Positions 37,650 to 46,438 of a stretch of DNA of 64,000 nt are shown piece after piece. The notes under the pieces were generated by a model. That model saw only the letters and a program-made list of their open reading frames with translations. It had not been told where the DNA came from and ran no database searches. The translations under genes and the position numbers were made by a program. Position 1 is the first letter of the stretch; every line of letters starts with the position of its first letter. Source of the DNA: Neoalteromonas arenosi (GTDB taxonomy: Bacteria; Pseudomonadota; Gammaproteobacteria; Enterobacterales; Alteromonadaceae); assembly GCF_030362855.1 (NCBI RefSeq), contig NZ_JAUCBP010000007.1:434675-498674 (forward strand), read 5' to 3'.

Positions 37650-38429
37650 TTACTTTGGTGGCATCCGCAAAGCACCATCCAAACGAATGGTTTCACCATT
37701 TAAATATGCATTTTCAACCATGTGAATGGCTAATTTAGCAAATTCTTCTGGTAGTCCTAAACGGTCAGGAAAAGGTACGTTAGCTTTTAGCGCATCTTGC
37801 ACATTCTCAGGCATAGCCAGTAACATCGGTGTACCCATGATACCCGGCGCTATGGTATTGACGCGGATCCCAACTTTCGACAAATCTCTCGCCATCGGCA
37901 AACTTAAAGCGATAATGCCACCTTTACTCGCGGCATAAGCTGTTTGACCAATTTGGCCTTCATAACCAGCTACCGAAGCAGTATTTATGATTAATCCACG
38001 CTCTTGTGCTTCACCGAGTGGCGCTAGTTTAGCCATAGCAGCCGCTGCAGCGCGCGCGACGTTGAACGAGCCAATTAGATTGATATTGATGACATTGGCA
38101 AAATCGTCCAATGGCATTGGATTGCCTTCGCGATCTAAGACTCGCTTAGCCGGTGCAATTCCCGCGCAGTTGACGCACAAACGCAAGTCGCCAAAATCTT
38201 GCTCAACTTCAGCTACCGCAGCTTCAACTGCAGCGCTATCTCTCACATCGACGCGATAAAAGCGCGTTTGCTCAGTACCGAGTTCAGTCACTCGATCTGC
38301 GCCTACGTCTTCGTTCATATCGAATATGGCTACGTTCATTCCCTGCGCGCGCAGAGCAACGGCAGTGGCGTGTCCTAATCCAGAGCAACCGCCAGTAACG
38401 ATTGCCGTCATTGTTGTTGTAATTTGCAT
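37650..38429 (-). CDS. Short-chain dehydrogenase, 3-hydroxyacyl-CoA dehydrogenase type 2-like
   Basis: A 259-residue SDR oxidoreductase resembling HSD17B10/3-hydroxy-2-methylbutyryl-CoA dehydrogenases. The cofactor loop is TGGCSGLG (12-19) and Asp37 suggests NAD preference. The catalytic triad is Ser152, Tyr165 and Lys169 (YAASK). The CVNCAGIAPAKR segment is typical of the subgroup. An in-frame ATG lies 6 codons later. Its stop abuts the stop of the convergent GH16 gene with no gap. yhbY is 34 bases upstream on the same strand without a visible terminator. Confidence 0.9.
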   Translation of the reverse strand: MQITTTMTAIVTGGCSGLGHATAVALRAQGMNVAIFDMNEDVGADRVTELGTEQTRFYRVDVRDSAAVEAAVAEVEQDFGDLRLCVNCAGIAPAKRVLDREGNPMPLDDFANVININLIGSFNVARAAAAAMAKLAPLGEAQERGLIINTASVAGYEGQIGQTAYAASKGGIIALSLPMARDLSKVGIRVNTIAPGIMGTPMLLAMPENVQDALKANVPFPDRLGLPEEFAKLAIHMVENAYLNGETIRLDGALRMPPK

Positions 38430-38463
38430 AGTTCTGTCTTTTGGTAGGGTTTAGTTTTTTTAA

Positions 38464-38760
38464 TTAGCGTTTAGGCAGCGCAATTTTATTTTCTTCACTG
38501 GGCTTGTATAGCACTAGTGTGTGTCCGATCACCTGAATTTTATGCGCTTTAGTTTCGCGCACTATAGCATCTGCAATGAGCGCCTTTTCGTCGCGATCGT
38601 CCGTCGGAATTTTTACTTTAATGAGCTCGTGATGGCTCAACGCGTTCTCAATTTCGGCTAATACGCCTTCGGTTAAGCCGTTATTGCCTAGTTGCACAAT
38701 CGGTTTTTTGTCGTGTGCTAGGCCTTTTAAAAACTGTTTTTGTTTAGTGGATAAATTCAT
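38464..38760 (-). CDS. yhbY: CRM-domain RNA-binding protein YhbY
   Basis: A 98-residue protein that is a single CRM RNA-binding domain, associated with 50S ribosome assembly. The motif LGNNGLTEGVLAEIENAL and the basic helix at the start fit the family. In most gammaproteobacteria yhbY diverges from rlmE-ftsH; here it diverges from the spacer preceding ftsH. Confidence 0.95.
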   Translation of the reverse strand: MNLSTKQKQFLKGLAHDKKPIVQLGNNGLTEGVLAEIENALSHHELIKVKIPTDDRDEKALIADAIVRETKAHKIQVIGHTLVLYKPSEENKIALPKR

Positions 38761-39247
38761 TGTACCAATTTCTTACAATTAGATGACGTATTGTCACTTG
38801 AAAAACGCTATTCTAACGCCATCTCCCATGCAATACGACATAGATTGCGTTGAAAGATTAAAAACACGTACTCCAATTAGCAATATGCGCCGACTTGGAG
38901 AACACTTTTGAACAGAATCAACGGAAATTGCGTATAAAGCGGGAAGTGCGTAAGGCTGCTCTCGCTGCTAATAGCGTATGTGTATTTGAGTTTTTTCACG
39001 GCGAAGGGATCATGGTGATCTTTCGCTAAGCAAAACGTGCGTTTGCTTTTTTAAACGCAAAAATCTGGTGGTTCAAGAGTATGACCGAAACAGGTGTATT
39101 GGGTGGCGGCCAGATATAAGGTGTAGTATTGTAAACTACTTCACATAAGATTATTGCCTTTCGGCTCAGCCTAACGAAACTTATTCAAACATCGTCAGGT
39201 CTCAGTGAAGGGAGTAATAGTGGCAACAATAAACGAGGTTTAATCCG
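38761..39247. other. 487-bp spacer between yhbY and ftsH without rlmE
   Basis: No convincing gene is present. The expected rlmE (about 630 bp) is absent. Contents seen: a TTG-initiated 44-codon frame (38895-39029) with no Shine-Dalgarno sequence; a strong imperfect hairpin at 39001-39026; an intrinsic terminator at 39028-39052; and a GTAGT/ACTAC inverted repeat (39123-39139) in the ftsH leader. The hairpin and terminator suggest that a short transcript, perhaps a small RNA or leader, ends here. The promoters for yhbY and ftsH must also lie here but are not clear. Confidence 0.5.
39028..39052 (+). terminator. Intrinsic terminator upstream of ftsH
   Basis: AAGCAAA (39028-39034) pairs with TTTGCTT (39042-39048), and the T-run extends to 39052. 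A second hairpin (GCGAAGGGATCA at 39001-39012 with TGATCTTTCGC at 39016-39026) lies directly 5' of it. No recognised gene precedes it on the plus strand, so it must end a non-annotated transcript or attenuate one reading into ftsH. Confidence 0.65.
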
Positions 39248-41194
39248 TTGAGCGATATGGCAAAAAATTTAATTCTTTGGTTAGTAATAGCCGTAGTGTT
39301 GATGTCGGTATTTCAGAGTTTCTCACCCGGTGAATCAAACAGTACTCAGACTGACTACACGACATTCATTAACCAAGTGAATCAAGGCAATGTTCGTGAA
39401 GTTAGAATTAATAGTGATGCGCGTGAAATTCGCGGTACTCGCACAAATGGCGATACATTTATCACCTACATACCTTATTTCGACGAGCAACTAATTTCTG
39501 ATCTGATCAAGCAAGACGTTAAGGTGCTCGGCGAGCCGCCTGAATCGCCGTCGTTGCTGGGTACAATTTTTATCTCGTGGTTCCCAATGTTACTCCTTAT
39601 TGGCGTATGGATATTTTTTATGCGTCAAATGCAAGGCGGCGGTGGTCGCGGAGCAATGTCGTTTGGCAAGAGTAAGGCGCGCCTACTGGGTGAAGACCAA
39701 ATCAAGACTACATTCGCTGATGTTGCAGGTTGTGATGAAGCGAAAGAAGATGTCGCAGAGCTAGTGGATTTCTTGCGCGACCCTTCAAAATTTCAGAAGT
39801 TGGGCGGAAAGATCCCCAAAGGCGTATTGATGGTAGGCCCTCCAGGTACGGGTAAAACCCTACTCGCAAAAGCGATAGCTGGTGAAGCGAAAGTACCATT
39901 CTTTACCATCTCAGGTTCAGACTTTGTCGAAATGTTCGTGGGCGTGGGTGCAAGCCGCGTACGTGACATGTTCGAACAGGCTAAAAAATCTGCTCCGTGC
40001 ATTATTTTTATCGACGAGATTGATGCCGTTGGGCGTCAGCGTGGCGCTGGCCTCGGTGGTGGTCACGATGAACGTGAGCAAACGCTAAATCAGATGTTGG
40101 TTGAAATGGATGGGTTCGAAGGTCACGAAGGCATTATTGTTATTGCTGCGACTAACCGTCCCGATGTACTCGACCCGGCATTGTTACGTCCTGGTCGGTT
40201 CGACCGTCAGGTCGTTGTTGGCTTGCCGGACATTCGCGGTCGCGAACAGATCCTTAAAGTGCATATGCGCAAGGTGCCCATTGGCGACAATGTTGAGGCT
40301 TCAGTGATTGCCCGCGGTACACCTGGTTTCTCAGGTGCAGACTTGGCCAACTTAGTTAATGAAGCTGCTTTGTTTGCTGCCCGTTCCAACAAGCGCTTAG
40401 TGTCGATGGAAGAGTTCGACAAGGCCAAAGACAAAATCATGATGGGCTCTGAGCGTAAGTCGATGGTCATGTCTGAAGAGGAAAAGACCATGACAGCTTA
40501 CCACGAAGCAGGGCACGCGATTGTTGGACGTTTGGTGCCTGAGCATGATCCGGTTTACAAGGTTTCAATAATTCCGCGCGGCAGAGCGCTGGGCGTAACC
40601 ATGTACTTGCCAGAACAAGATCGTGTTAGTCATAGCAAGCAACACCTTGAAAGTATGATTTCAAGTTTGTTCGGAGGCCGTATTGCTGAGCAGCTGATTT
40701 ACGGTGATGACAAAGTTACAACCGGTGCATCGAACGATATCGAGCGCGCCACCGATATTGCTCGTAAGATGGTAACGCAATGGGGGCTCTCGAATAAGAT
40801 GGGGCCTATGTTGTACGCGGAAGAAGAAGGCGAAGTGTTCTTAGGTCGCAGTATGTCGAAGGCAAAACACATGTCTGATGATACGGCCCGTGCAATTGAT
40901 GCGGAAATCAAGTCACTGATTGACCGCAACTACGAGCGTGCCGAGAATATCCTCAAAGAAAATATCGACGTATTACACGCAATGAAAGACGCGTTAATGA
41001 AATACGAAACTATCGACGCAAAACAAATTGACGACCTAATGGCACGTACTGACGTTCGTCCGCCGGCGGATTGGGATGCATCGAAGCAAAACGATAATGA
41101 CAAGCCAAGTGGTGGCGCTGAGGTCAAACAGGACGTTAATGGTACTGACGATTCAGACGCTGCAGACGGCAAACCTGGTGATGCAACGCACTAA
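39248..41194 (+). CDS. ftsH: ATP-dependent zinc metalloprotease FtsH
   Basis: A membrane-bound AAA protease that degrades misfolded membrane proteins and regulators such as LpxC and sigma-32. The protein is 648 residues. Two N-terminal membrane helices flank a periplasmic domain. Walker A is GPPGTGKT starting at Gly197, and the zinc site is HEAGH at 419-423. The TTG at 39248 is chosen because GAGG (39235-39238) is 9 bases upstream; the ATG at 39257 would be too far. The C-terminal tail is acidic and low-complexity. Confidence 0.97.
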   Translation: MSDMAKNLILWLVIAVVLMSVFQSFSPGESNSTQTDYTTFINQVNQGNVREVRINSDAREIRGTRTNGDTFITYIPYFDEQLISDLIKQDVKVLGEPPESPSLLGTIFISWFPMLLLIGVWIFFMRQMQGGGGRGAMSFGKSKARLLGEDQIKTTFADVAGCDEAKEDVAELVDFLRDPSKFQKLGGKIPKGVLMVGPPGTGKTLLAKAIAGEAKVPFFTISGSDFVEMFVGVGASRVRDMFEQAKKSAPCIIFIDEIDAVGRQRGAGLGGGHDEREQTLNQMLVEMDGFEGHEGIIVIAATNRPDVLDPALLRPGRFDRQVVVGLPDIRGREQILKVHMRKVPIGDNVEASVIARGTPGFSGADLANLVNEAALFAARSNKRLVSMEEFDKAKDKIMMGSERKSMVMSEEEKTMTAYHEAGHAIVGRLVPEHDPVYKVSIIPRGRALGVTMYLPEQDRVSHSKQHLESMISSLFGGRIAEQLIYGDDKVTTGASNDIERATDIARKMVTQWGLSNKMGPMLYAEEEGEVFLGRSMSKAKHMSDDTARAIDAEIKSLIDRNYERAENILKENIDVLHAMKDALMKYETIDAKQIDDLMARTDVRPPADWDASKQNDNDKPSGGAEVKQDVNGTDDSDAADGKPGDATH

Positions 41195-41211
41195 GTTATA
41201 AGTTTTTAATC

Positions 41212-41241
41212 AAAACGCCAGCCTATTGCTGGCGTTTTTTT
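41212..41241 (+). terminator. Terminator between ftsH and folP
   Basis: AAAACGCCAGC (41212-41222) and GCTGGCGTTTT (41228-41238) form a perfect 11-bp stem with a CTATT loop and a T-run. It lies 17 bases after ftsH, so folP-glmM must be partly read through or have another promoter. Confidence 0.88.
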
Positions 41242-41264
41242 ATGCAAAAAGTTAGGTAAAACAG

Positions 41265-42083
41265 ATGGGTTTTTCACTTACCACAATCACCTCACCACAG
41301 GTTATGGGGATTTTAAATGTCACGCCGGATTCATTTTCAGACGGCGGCGTCAATCTGACTTATGACAATGCGGTTGAATCAGCATTGCGAATGATTGAGC
41401 AGGGCGCTCACATCATTGATATTGGTGGTGAGTCTACTCGTCCCGGTGCTCAGGCCGTGAGCGAAAGTGAAGAGTTAGATCGCGTTATTCCTGTGATTGA
41501 AGCGATACGTGCACGTTCAGATGTGCCCATCTCTTTAGATACCAGTAAGACACAGGTTATGCGCGAGGGGCTTGTTGCAGGTGCGAGCATGATCAATGAC
41601 GTTAATGCACTGCGCGCCGACGGCGCAATAGCCGTAGTTGCCGAGTATCAAGTACCGGTTTGTTTAATGCACATGCAAGGGCAACCTCGCACAATGCAGC
41701 AAAACCCGACGTATGTTGATGTTGTTGCTGACGTAAAGGCGTTTTTGCAAGAACGCTTACAGGCTTGTGTGAACGGTGGGATCAATAGTGCCGAGGTTGC
41801 ATTAGATCCTGGGTTTGGCTTCGGCAAATCAGTGGCGCATAACTACACCTTACTGAATGCTACGCCTGAGCTCTTAGCATTAGGGCAACCGGTGCTTATC
41901 GGGATCTCTCGCAAATCTATGCTTGGCGCGGTTACCGATAAACCTGTTGAACAGCGCTTGGCGTCTAGCGTTGCAGCAGCTACAATAGCTGCCAACTTTG
42001 GTGCGCACTTGATCCGCGTTCACGATGTTGATGAGACCGTGGATGCGTTAAAAGTGGTAGCAGCAACGAAAAACTACCAATAA
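41265..42083 (+). CDS. folP: Dihydropteroate synthase
   Basis: Condenses p-aminobenzoate with dihydropterin pyrophosphate in folate synthesis; it is the sulfonamide target. The protein is 272 residues. Signatures are [15 protein letters not shown] and [11 protein letters not shown] for pterin binding, and GISRKSMLG for pAB and phosphate binding. It lies between a terminator and glmM (13 bases downstream), the usual ftsH-folP-glmM order. Confidence 0.97.
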   Translation: MGFSLTTITSPQVMGILNVTPDSFSDGGVNLTYDNAVESALRMIEQGAHIIDIGGESTRPGAQAVSESEELDRVIPVIEAIRARSDVPISLDTSKTQVMREGLVAGASMINDVNALRADGAIAVVAEYQVPVCLMHMQGQPRTMQQNPTYVDVVADVKAFLQERLQACVNGGINSAEVALDPGFGFGKSVAHNYTLLNATPELLALGQPVLIGISRKSMLGAVTDKPVEQRLASSVAAATIAANFGAHLIRVHDVDETVDALKVVAATKNYQ

Positions 42084-42096
42084 CAAGAGAGGACAC

Positions 42097-43440
42097 ATGG
42101 GCCAACGTCAGTTTTTTGGAACCGATGGAATTCGCGGTAAGGTCGGTGAAAGTGCAATTAACCCTGAGTTTGTAACCAAACTAGGGTGGGCTGCAGGTAA
42201 AGTACTAGCCGGACAGGGAACAAATAAAGTATTAATCGGCAAGGACACCCGAATATCAGGCTACATGTTGGAATCTGCGCTTGAGGCAGGCTTGTCGGCT
42301 GCGGGCATAAATATCGGTCTATTAGGTCCAATGCCAACGCCAGCCATTGCGTATTTAACAAAAACGTTCCGCTCTGAAGCCGGTATTGTGATAAGTGCTT
42401 CGCATAACCCTTACTATGATAACGGGATTAAATTTTTCTCTGCCAATGGCTTCAAACTAGACGATTCGATTGAGCTGGCGATTGAAGAGCAAATGCAGCA
42501 GCCAATGACGTGTGTAGCGTCAGATAAGCTTGGTAAAGCCATACGGGTAAACGACGCTGCAGGTCGTTACATTGAATTCTGTAAAGGTACTTTCCCTACG
42601 GAGCTTTCACTGAAAGGCCTGAAAATCGTAGTCGATTGTGCTCATGGTGCTACTTACCATATCGCTCCCAACGTACTCAGCGAGTTGGGCGCTGACGTAA
42701 TTGAAATTGGTACTGAGCCGAATGGCACGAACATCAATCACAAAGTTGGCGCTACGAGTATGAAAGCCATTGTCGATGAGGTGAAAAAGAGCAAGGCAGA
42801 CTTAGGTCTTGCGCTTGACGGTGACGGCGATCGGATCATGATGGTTGACCACTTGGGCAATGTTATTGATGGCGACCAAATTATTTATATCATTGCGCGT
42901 GATGCGTTGCGTGCGGGCCGTTTATCGGGTGGCGTTGTGGGTACTCTAATGAGTAATTTAGGCCTAGAAGTCGCGTTATCGGTATTGGGTGTTCCATTCG
43001 CGCGCAGTAATGTCGGTGACCGTTATGTTATGGAGCTTTTGCATGAGAAAGGCTGGCATATTGGCGGGGAAAATTCTGGACACGTGCTTAACTTGGCGAC
43101 TTCATCCACCGGTGACGGTATTATTGCTGGCCTTCAGGTGTTAACAGCTATGTTGCGCTCGCAAATGACGTTAAATGAGTTGTCGAAAGGCTTTGAAAAA
43201 TATCCGCAGGTTCTACAAAACGTTCGATTTGAAAAAACCGATATTGACCCAATTACTCATAAAGATGTACTGGCAGCGGTGAAAGAAGCTGAAGTGGGCT
43301 TGGGCAAAAACGGTCGCGTATTGTTGCGCAAGAGCGGTACAGAGCCCCTGATCAGAGTCATGGTTGAATCAAATGATGACAATCTTTCAACGCAGTGGGC
43401 TAGCCATATTTCTGAGGTTGTGCAACGCGTTGCTGGTTAA
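42097..43440 (+). CDS. glmM: Phosphoglucosamine mutase
   Basis: Interconverts glucosamine 6-phosphate and glucosamine 1-phosphate for UDP-GlcNAc, feeding peptidoglycan and LPS. The protein is 447 residues. The phosphorylated Ser102 is in SASHNP, the metal loop is DGDGDR, and the sugar-binding segment GGENSGH and C-terminal [12 protein letters not shown] are intact. AGAGAGGA precedes the ATG. Confidence 0.97.
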   Translation: MGQRQFFGTDGIRGKVGESAINPEFVTKLGWAAGKVLAGQGTNKVLIGKDTRISGYMLESALEAGLSAAGINIGLLGPMPTPAIAYLTKTFRSEAGIVISASHNPYYDNGIKFFSANGFKLDDSIELAIEEQMQQPMTCVASDKLGKAIRVNDAAGRYIEFCKGTFPTELSLKGLKIVVDCAHGATYHIAPNVLSELGADVIEIGTEPNGTNINHKVGATSMKAIVDEVKKSKADLGLALDGDGDRIMMVDHLGNVIDGDQIIYIIARDALRAGRLSGGVVGTLMSNLGLEVALSVLGVPFARSNVGDRYVMELLHEKGWHIGGENSGHVLNLATSSTGDGIIAGLQVLTAMLRSQMTLNELSKGFEKYPQVLQNVRFEKTDIDPITHKDVLAAVKEAEVGLGKNGRVLLRKSGTEPLIRVMVESNDDNLSTQWASHISEVVQRVAG

Positions 43441-43508
43441 TATATGAACGATTGATGCGCTATTCGCTTTGCGTCGAGTGGTCACATCGATTTTTGTCGG
43501 TAAACCAC

Positions 43509-43537
43509 TTGTATATTGTAAGTGGAATCGTTAATAT
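43509..43537 (+). promoter_or_regulatory. Predicted sigma-70 promoter for tpiA
   Basis: A -35 TTGTAT (43509-43514) and a -10 TAATAT (43532-43537) are separated by exactly 17 bases, about 37 bases before the tpiA start. A CCACTT/AAGTGG inverted repeat (43505-43510 and 43520-43525) overlaps the -35 box and could bind a regulator. The 133-bp glmM-tpiA gap has no other notable feature. Confidence 0.5.
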
Positions 43538-43573
43538 CTCGCCCGCTTTTTATAGCGGCTAAAGGACTGTTAA

Positions 43574-44332
43574 ATGACTGATGTACGTAAGCCGCTGGTA
43601 GCTGGTAATTGGAAAATGAACGGTAGCATAGCGTTACTTAATGAGTTTTCTGGTTACTTTGCTGATAAGCGAGAGTTCGATTGTGAACGTGTAATTTGTC
43701 CACCGTCTGTATTTATTAGTACAGCCAATACGCTGATGAAGCCATTGGGCTTTGCAGTTGCGGGACAAGACGTAAGTGCTCTAGATGAAGGTGCCCATAC
43801 GGGCGATTTGTCAGCCACTATGATGGCAGAAGCGGGTTGCCAGTATACGATTGTTGGTCATTCTGAGCGTCGCACCGACCACAACGAGTCCAATCAGTTG
43901 ATTGCTGATAAGGCAAAAGCGTTGTTGGCGGCAGGTGTTATCCCGATTTCTTGTGTTGGTGAGCCTTTAGAGGTTCGCGAGCAAGGTCAAGAGCAAGCGT
44001 TTGTTGCTGACCAGTTAAGTGCGTTATTTAGCACGGTAGATTTAAACGAGTTGGCTCAGGTGGTAATCGCTTATGAGCCAATTTGGGCGATAGGTACAGG
44101 TGTTACTGCTTCACCCGAACAGGCGCAAGATATGCATGCATTTATTCGCAGTGCAATTGCTGCCATAAGTGCCGATGCGGCTGCGCGTATACGGTTGTTG
44201 TATGGCGGTAGTGTGAAGCCAAGTAATGCGGAAGAATTGTTTTCGCAAACGGATATTGATGGTGGTTTGATTGGCGGTGCCAGTTTGAAGCCAGAGGATT
44301 TTGCAGCGATTTGTCAGGCAGCAAAGAGCTAA
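43574..44332 (+). CDS. tpiA: Triosephosphate isomerase
   Basis: Interconverts dihydroxyacetone phosphate and glyceraldehyde 3-phosphate. The protein is 252 residues, full length. Catalytic residues are Asn12 and Lys14 (AGNWKMNG), His96 (IVGHSERR) and Glu168 (AYEPIWAIGTG). The phosphate loop (YGGSVKPSN) is intact. A likely promoter lies just upstream, and secG follows after 26 bases. Confidence 0.97.
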   Translation: MTDVRKPLVAGNWKMNGSIALLNEFSGYFADKREFDCERVICPPSVFISTANTLMKPLGFAVAGQDVSALDEGAHTGDLSATMMAEAGCQYTIVGHSERRTDHNESNQLIADKAKALLAAGVIPISCVGEPLEVREQGQEQAFVADQLSALFSTVDLNELAQVVIAYEPIWAIGTGVTASPEQAQDMHAFIRSAIAAISADAAARIRLLYGGSVKPSNAEELFSQTDIDGGLIGGASLKPEDFAAICQAAKS

Positions 44333-44358
44333 ACTGGCAAACGCAAGAGGTTTATTAA

Positions 44359-44733
44359 ATGTTATATCAAGTTTTAATTGTCGCATATTTACTCGTAGCA
44401 TTAATGCTCATCGGATTTGTATTAATCCAACAAGGTAAAGGTGCTGATATGGGCGCTTCATTTGGTGGTGGCGGCTCTAACACTGTATTCGGTTCCAGCG
44501 GTTCTGGTAACTTTATGACGCGAACCACAGCCATTTTAGCGACGCTATTCTTTGTTATCAGCTTAACGTTAGGTGGCATGACAGCAAAAGAAGATAAGGC
44601 CGAAGACGAGTGGCAAAATCTAGAAGTACCAGTCTCTGAAGTCCCTGTCTCAGATGTCACTCCAGCTGACGATAGCGATGTGCCTGTTCAGGACACGCAG
44701 CCAGCTGAAGATGATTCAGACGTACCCAACTAG
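44359..44733 (+). CDS. secG: Preprotein translocase subunit SecG
   Basis: A small inner-membrane subunit of the SecYEG channel. The protein is 124 residues. Two membrane helices (about 2-22 and 52-70) enclose the conserved GKGADMGASFGGGGSNTVFG loop. The C-terminal 45 residues are an acidic tail with a short tandem repeat (EVPVSEVPVSDV), longer than in most SecG proteins. It is followed by tRNA-Leu as in E. coli. Confidence 0.95.
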   Translation: MLYQVLIVAYLLVALMLIGFVLIQQGKGADMGASFGGGGSNTVFGSSGSGNFMTRTTAILATLFFVISLTLGGMTAKEDKAEDEWQNLEVPVSEVPVSDVTPADDSDVPVQDTQPAEDDSDVPN

Positions 44734-44746
44734 AATTAGGAAATTT

Positions 44747-44832
44747 GCGGAAGTGGTGGAATTGGTAGACACGCTATCTTGAGGGGGTAGTGAGCTATGC
44801 TCGTGCGGGTTCAAGTCCCGCTTTCCGCACCA
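44747..44832 (+). tRNA. leuU: tRNA-Leu (anticodon GAG)
   Basis: An 86-base tRNA gene with 5' acceptor GCGGAAG pairing to TTTCCGC and an encoded ACCA end. It has the anticodon GAG at 44781-44783, the long variable arm of class II tRNAs (GGTAGTGAGCTATGCTC region), and GGGTTCAAGTCCC as T-arm. It lies 13 bases after secG, as leuU does in E. coli, and is followed by a terminator. Confidence 0.97.
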
Positions 44833-44838
44833 AATATA

Positions 44839-44864
44839 AAAACCCAGCGAAAGCTGGGTTTTTT
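44839..44864 (+). terminator. Terminator after tRNA-Leu
   Basis: AAAACCCAGC (44839-44848) and GCTGGGTTTT (44853-44862) form a 10-bp stem with a GAAA tetraloop and a T-run, ending the tpiA-secG-tRNA transcription unit. Confidence 0.9.
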
Positions 44865-44890
44865 ATTAATTCGACCAAGTAATGAACAAA

Positions 44891-44920
44891 TTGGCATTGA
44901 TGCCAAAGCTCCTGTATCCT
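44891..44920 (+). promoter_or_regulatory. Possible promoter and inverted repeat upstream of rhlE
   Basis: TTGGCA (44891-44896) and TATCCT (44915-44920), 18 bases apart, resemble a weak sigma-70 promoter. TTGGCAT and ATGCCAA (44891-44897 and 44900-44906) form a 7-bp inverted repeat over the -35 box. The evidence is positional and consensus-based only. Confidence 0.35.
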
Positions 44921-44974
44921 TGCCGGCCTTTTTTTAATTAGCAAGTCTAATTTTCATAACAGTAGACCCAACAT

Positions 44975-46306
44975 TTGCCAACATTTGAATCACTCGGTCT
45001 TAGCGCTCAATTAGTTGAAGCGCTCGCCAAAAATAACTACCAAACTCCGACGCCCATTCAGCATCAAGCTATACCCGGTGTATTACAAGGGCGCGATATA
45101 ATGGCTGCGGCTCAAACGGGGACTGGCAAAACCGCAGCGTTTATCCTGCCCATTTTGCATCAATTACAGCAAAGCCCAGCAAAGGTTGCTCACAATCAAG
45201 CTCGCGTATTAGTTATCACACCCACACGTGAACTCGCCGCACAAATTTACGACAACACGGTTAAGTATGGTGCGAGCCTGGGTTTAAACTACAACGTCGT
45301 TTTTGGTGGCGTGAAAATCAATCCACAAATGCAAAAGCTTAGGCGTGGAACTGATATTTTAATCGCGACGCCAGGCCGTTTATTAGATTTGTACCAACAA
45401 AATGCGGTCAAATTTAATCAATTGCAGACATTAGTGTTAGATGAAGCCGATCGAATGCTCGACATGGGCTTTATTCACGATATTAAGCGCGTGTTAGCGC
45501 TGCTACCGGAAAAGCGTCAAAACTTATTGTTTTCAGCGACTTTTTCAGAAGATATACGCGAGCTTGCACAAAGTATTGTGCGCGATCCTTTACAGTTGAC
45601 GGTTACTCCTCCTAACTCTGTGGTCGACAGGATTGATCAATGCTTATATCAGGTTGCAAAATCTGATAAGAATCGTTTATTAGTCAATATTATTAAGCAG
45701 CAAAAAGCTGAACAAATATTGGTGTTTTCGCGCACTAAACACGGTGCAAACCGTTTAGTGAAAATACTCGAAAGAAACGGAATTTCCGCCGCCGCAATAC
45801 ACGGCAACAAAAGTCAAGGCGCGCGCACCCGCGCATTGTCAGAATTTAAAGACAATACCATTAATGTGCTAGTCGCGACCGATATAGCGGCACGCGGTAT
45901 TGATATTTCACAGTTACCCTGCGTTATAAATTTTGATTTACCCAACGTCGCAGAAGACTATGTGCATCGCATTGGTCGAACAGGGCGTGCGGGTAAGTCA
46001 GGTATTGCGATTTCATTGGTATGCGCTGAGGAAGAAAAGCAACTGGCAGATATCGAACGTTTAATTGGCGAGCATATCCCTCGTGAACAGATGAGCGGTT
46101 TTTCTATCGTCGATACGCTACCGATGACAAATCTTGCAAAAAAAGCCAAAAAACCGAAAAAGCCTAAAGTTAAGAAGGCGCTTGATAGTGGTAAACCAAA
46201 CACTCATGCAAGAGCTCTTGGCGATCGCGCCAAAGAGGAAGGTGATAAGTTAAGGCCTAAGAAAAAACGAGTTAAACGCAGAAATAGTGGTATGAAGCAA
46301 CACTAA
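44975..46306 (+). CDS. rhlE: DEAD-box RNA helicase, RhlE type
   Basis: An ATP-dependent RNA helicase likely acting in ribosome assembly or RNA decay. The protein is 443 residues. The Q motif (TPTPIQHQAIPG), AQTGTGKTAAF, PTRELAAQ, VLDEADRMLDMGF, SATF, TDIAARGID and HRIGRTGRAG are all present. A Lys/Arg-rich tail of about 60 residues follows the second RecA domain. The TTG at 44975 gives the RhlE-like start PTFESLGLSAQL; its Shine-Dalgarno is weak. Confidence 0.93.
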   Translation: MPTFESLGLSAQLVEALAKNNYQTPTPIQHQAIPGVLQGRDIMAAAQTGTGKTAAFILPILHQLQQSPAKVAHNQARVLVITPTRELAAQIYDNTVKYGASLGLNYNVVFGGVKINPQMQKLRRGTDILIATPGRLLDLYQQNAVKFNQLQTLVLDEADRMLDMGFIHDIKRVLALLPEKRQNLLFSATFSEDIRELAQSIVRDPLQLTVTPPNSVVDRIDQCLYQVAKSDKNRLLVNIIKQQKAEQILVFSRTKHGANRLVKILERNGISAAAIHGNKSQGARTRALSEFKDNTINVLVATDIAARGIDISQLPCVINFDLPNVAEDYVHRIGRTGRAGKSGIAISLVCAEEEKQLADIERLIGEHIPREQMSGFSIVDTLPMTNLAKKAKKPKKPKVKKALDSGKPNTHARALGDRAKEEGDKLRPKKKRVKRRNSGMKQH

Positions 46307-46438
46307 ACCCCTAATGTAAAGTTGTGTCGGCAGAGTGTAAAGTTTGAGTAAACACAGCCTTCATAGCTTGAATCACAGTGTTTCGCATCACTAAACTGCC
46401 TTCATCGACTGTATCCGATTACCTCAAGGTACACCATT

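Noticed and set aside
38895-39029. 44-codon TTG-initiated frame in the yhbY-ftsH spacer as a protein gene.
   Set aside because: No Shine-Dalgarno sequence, no family, and its 3' end is part of a strong RNA hairpin directly followed by a terminator.
44941-44974. A small extra gene between tRNA-Leu and rhlE.
   Set aside because: The interval is too short and has no frame with a start and ribosome binding site.
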